From Rhodospirillaceae bacterium (GTDB lineage: Bacteria; Pseudomonadota; Alphaproteobacteria; Rhodospirillales_A; Casp-alpha2): a DNA stretch of 5,656 nt. The position numbers and the translations under genes are program-made. Below the pieces are notes generated by a model. It was given only the letters and a program-made list of their open reading frames with translations, was not told the origin of the DNA and searched no databases. Below are positions 4,939 to 5,656 of this stretch, one piece after another. Location of the stretch: assembly GCA_003488105.1 (NCBI GenBank), contig DNMS01000351.1, forward strand, positions 902 through 6,557, read 5' to 3'. Numbering within the stretch: the stretch's first letter is position 1; every line of letters begins with the position of its first letter.

Positions 4939-5656
4939 CTAGTCCCCCACGAAATGCACCTTGCCCAGGCCGGTGATGTCGTAGCCGCCCATGGTCTGGG
5001 CCTTGAAGCGGAAGGCTTCGGTGCGGCAGAAGGCCAGGAACGCCTGCATCGGCGGCTCGAACCAGGCCTTGCGGTCGACCAACAGGTCGAAGCGTTCACG
5101 CAGCAGCGGCACGAAATCAAGCTTCAGCGGCGCCGCCGTGGCGCGCAGGCCCAACGTGACCTCGCCCATATGGTCGGCGACGACCTGGGCGGCGTCGGTT
5201 TCCGTGCGCGCGGGTTCGGTCATCACGCAGCTTTCGGGGCCGATCCCGGCCTCGGCCAGCAGATGTTCCAAAAGCGCCTGGGTTCCGGCCTCGGCCTGGC
5301 GCGGCACGATCAGCCGGCCGCGCAGGTCGGCGATGGTTTTGAACTGATCGGCGGATACGGGATTGACAATCAATCCCCGCTCTCGCCAGGCGAACTCGAT
5401 CAGTACGCAGGGGGCCGCCGCCGCATAGCGCCGGACCCAGCCGATGTTCCAGGCCGCGTCGTCGTCGCTGCCCCCGGCCTCCGGGTCGAACATGTGCAGG
5501 CCGGCGGCGATGCCCTCAAAATCGGCGAACCGTTCCAGCCCGTCGGCGGAGCCGTCGAAAAAGGTCGCGAGCCCGCAGCGCGACTGGCGCAGCGCCCAAT
5601 CCAACAGCGGATCGTGGGACCCCAGGAACACCCCCGGCCGCACCTTGGCCGGTTGC
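4939..5656 (-). CDS. COG1910-type substrate-binding-domain protein, probable oxyanion-responsive regulator (partial)
   Basis: The reading frame ends with TAG at 4939-4941 and stays open to the right edge, so the N-terminus is missing; 238 codons are present. The GTG at 5643 is internal, because the codons before it (Q-P-A-K) continue the same fold. Numbering from the edge, the domain shows GSHDPLLDWAL (12-22), AAGLHMFD (50-57), FAWRERGLIVNP (88-99), LRGRLIVPRQAEAGTQALLEHLL (112-133) with its RQ-GTQ anion-loop type motif, TLGLRATA (167-174) and DFVPLLRERFDLLV (180-193). This order is typical of the periplasmic molybdate-binding-like domain COG1910. That domain normally follows a helix-turn-helix (excisionase- or MerR-like) in cytosolic one-component regulators. 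No signal peptide can be assessed. Its closeness to tupBCA suggests it senses tungstate or molybdate and controls that operon; the DNA-binding part would lie beyond the window. Confidence 0.82.
   Translation of the reverse strand, partial: QPAKVRPGVFLGSHDPLLDWALRQSRCGLATFFDGSADGLERFADFEGIAAGLHMFDPEAGGSDDDAAWNIGWVRRYAAAAPCVLIEFAWRERGLIVNPVSADQFKTIADLRGRLIVPRQAEAGTQALLEHLLAEAGIGPESCVMTEPARTETDAAQVVADHMGEVTLGLRATAAPLKLDFVPLLRERFDLLVDRKAWFEPPMQAFLAFCRTEAFRFKAQTMGGYDITGLGKVHFVGD

Noticed and set aside
4991..5347. A plus-strand open frame opposite the COG1910-type gene
   Set aside because: Shadow of the real minus-strand gene; serine/arginine-rich with no domain.
1..5656. CRISPR array, tRNA, rRNA or complete insertion sequence
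   Set aside because: No regularly spaced repeats, no cloverleaf-like tRNA signature, no rRNA segments and no transposase reading frame were seen on either strand.

Overview
The window looks like chromosomal DNA of a GC-rich proteobacterium, most likely an alphaproteobacterium such as a member of Rhodospirillales. That placement is inferred from GC-rich codon use (40 of 60 bases are G or C at 3121-3180, inside tupA) and from the style of the tungstate transporter proteins; no marker gene is present to prove it.

Left part (1-1143): a tiny minus-strand ORF for a 26-residue single-helix membrane peptide (33-113) and a plus-strand PKHD-type Fe(II)/2-oxoglutarate dioxygenase of the PiuC/YbiX family (463-1143) diverge from a 349-base intergenic region. 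Its core is strikingly AT-rich (13 of 60 G/C at 241-300). It carries a perfect 14-bp palindrome and a plausible minus-strand promoter.

Middle part (1144-3789): a tungstate ABC transporter operon in the order permease (tupB), ATPase (tupC), binding protein (tupA). tupB and tupC overlap by 8 bases. tupA follows after 66 bases that contain a small palindromic motif, and a strong intrinsic terminator with a UUCG tetraloop closes the operon. An AT-rich perfect 14-bp palindrome about 64 bases upstream of tupB is the best operator candidate. TupA would capture tungstate in the periplasm, TupB form the membrane channel and TupC drive import by ATP hydrolysis. The metal would serve tungsto- or molybdoenzymes that are not in this window.

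Right part (3790-5656): a 173-base non-coding stretch with a 9-bp inverted repeat leads into an orphan ORF of clearly lower GC (3963-4880; 28 of 60 G/C at 4501-4560). It matches no family I recognise and looks horizontally acquired. Facing it on the minus strand is the C-terminal part of a COG1910-type periplasmic-binding-like domain protein that runs off the right edge. Such domains are usually fused to an N-terminal DNA-binding domain in one-component oxyanion regulators. This gene is therefore a natural candidate for the regulator of the tup operon, with the low-GC gene wedged between transporter and regulator.
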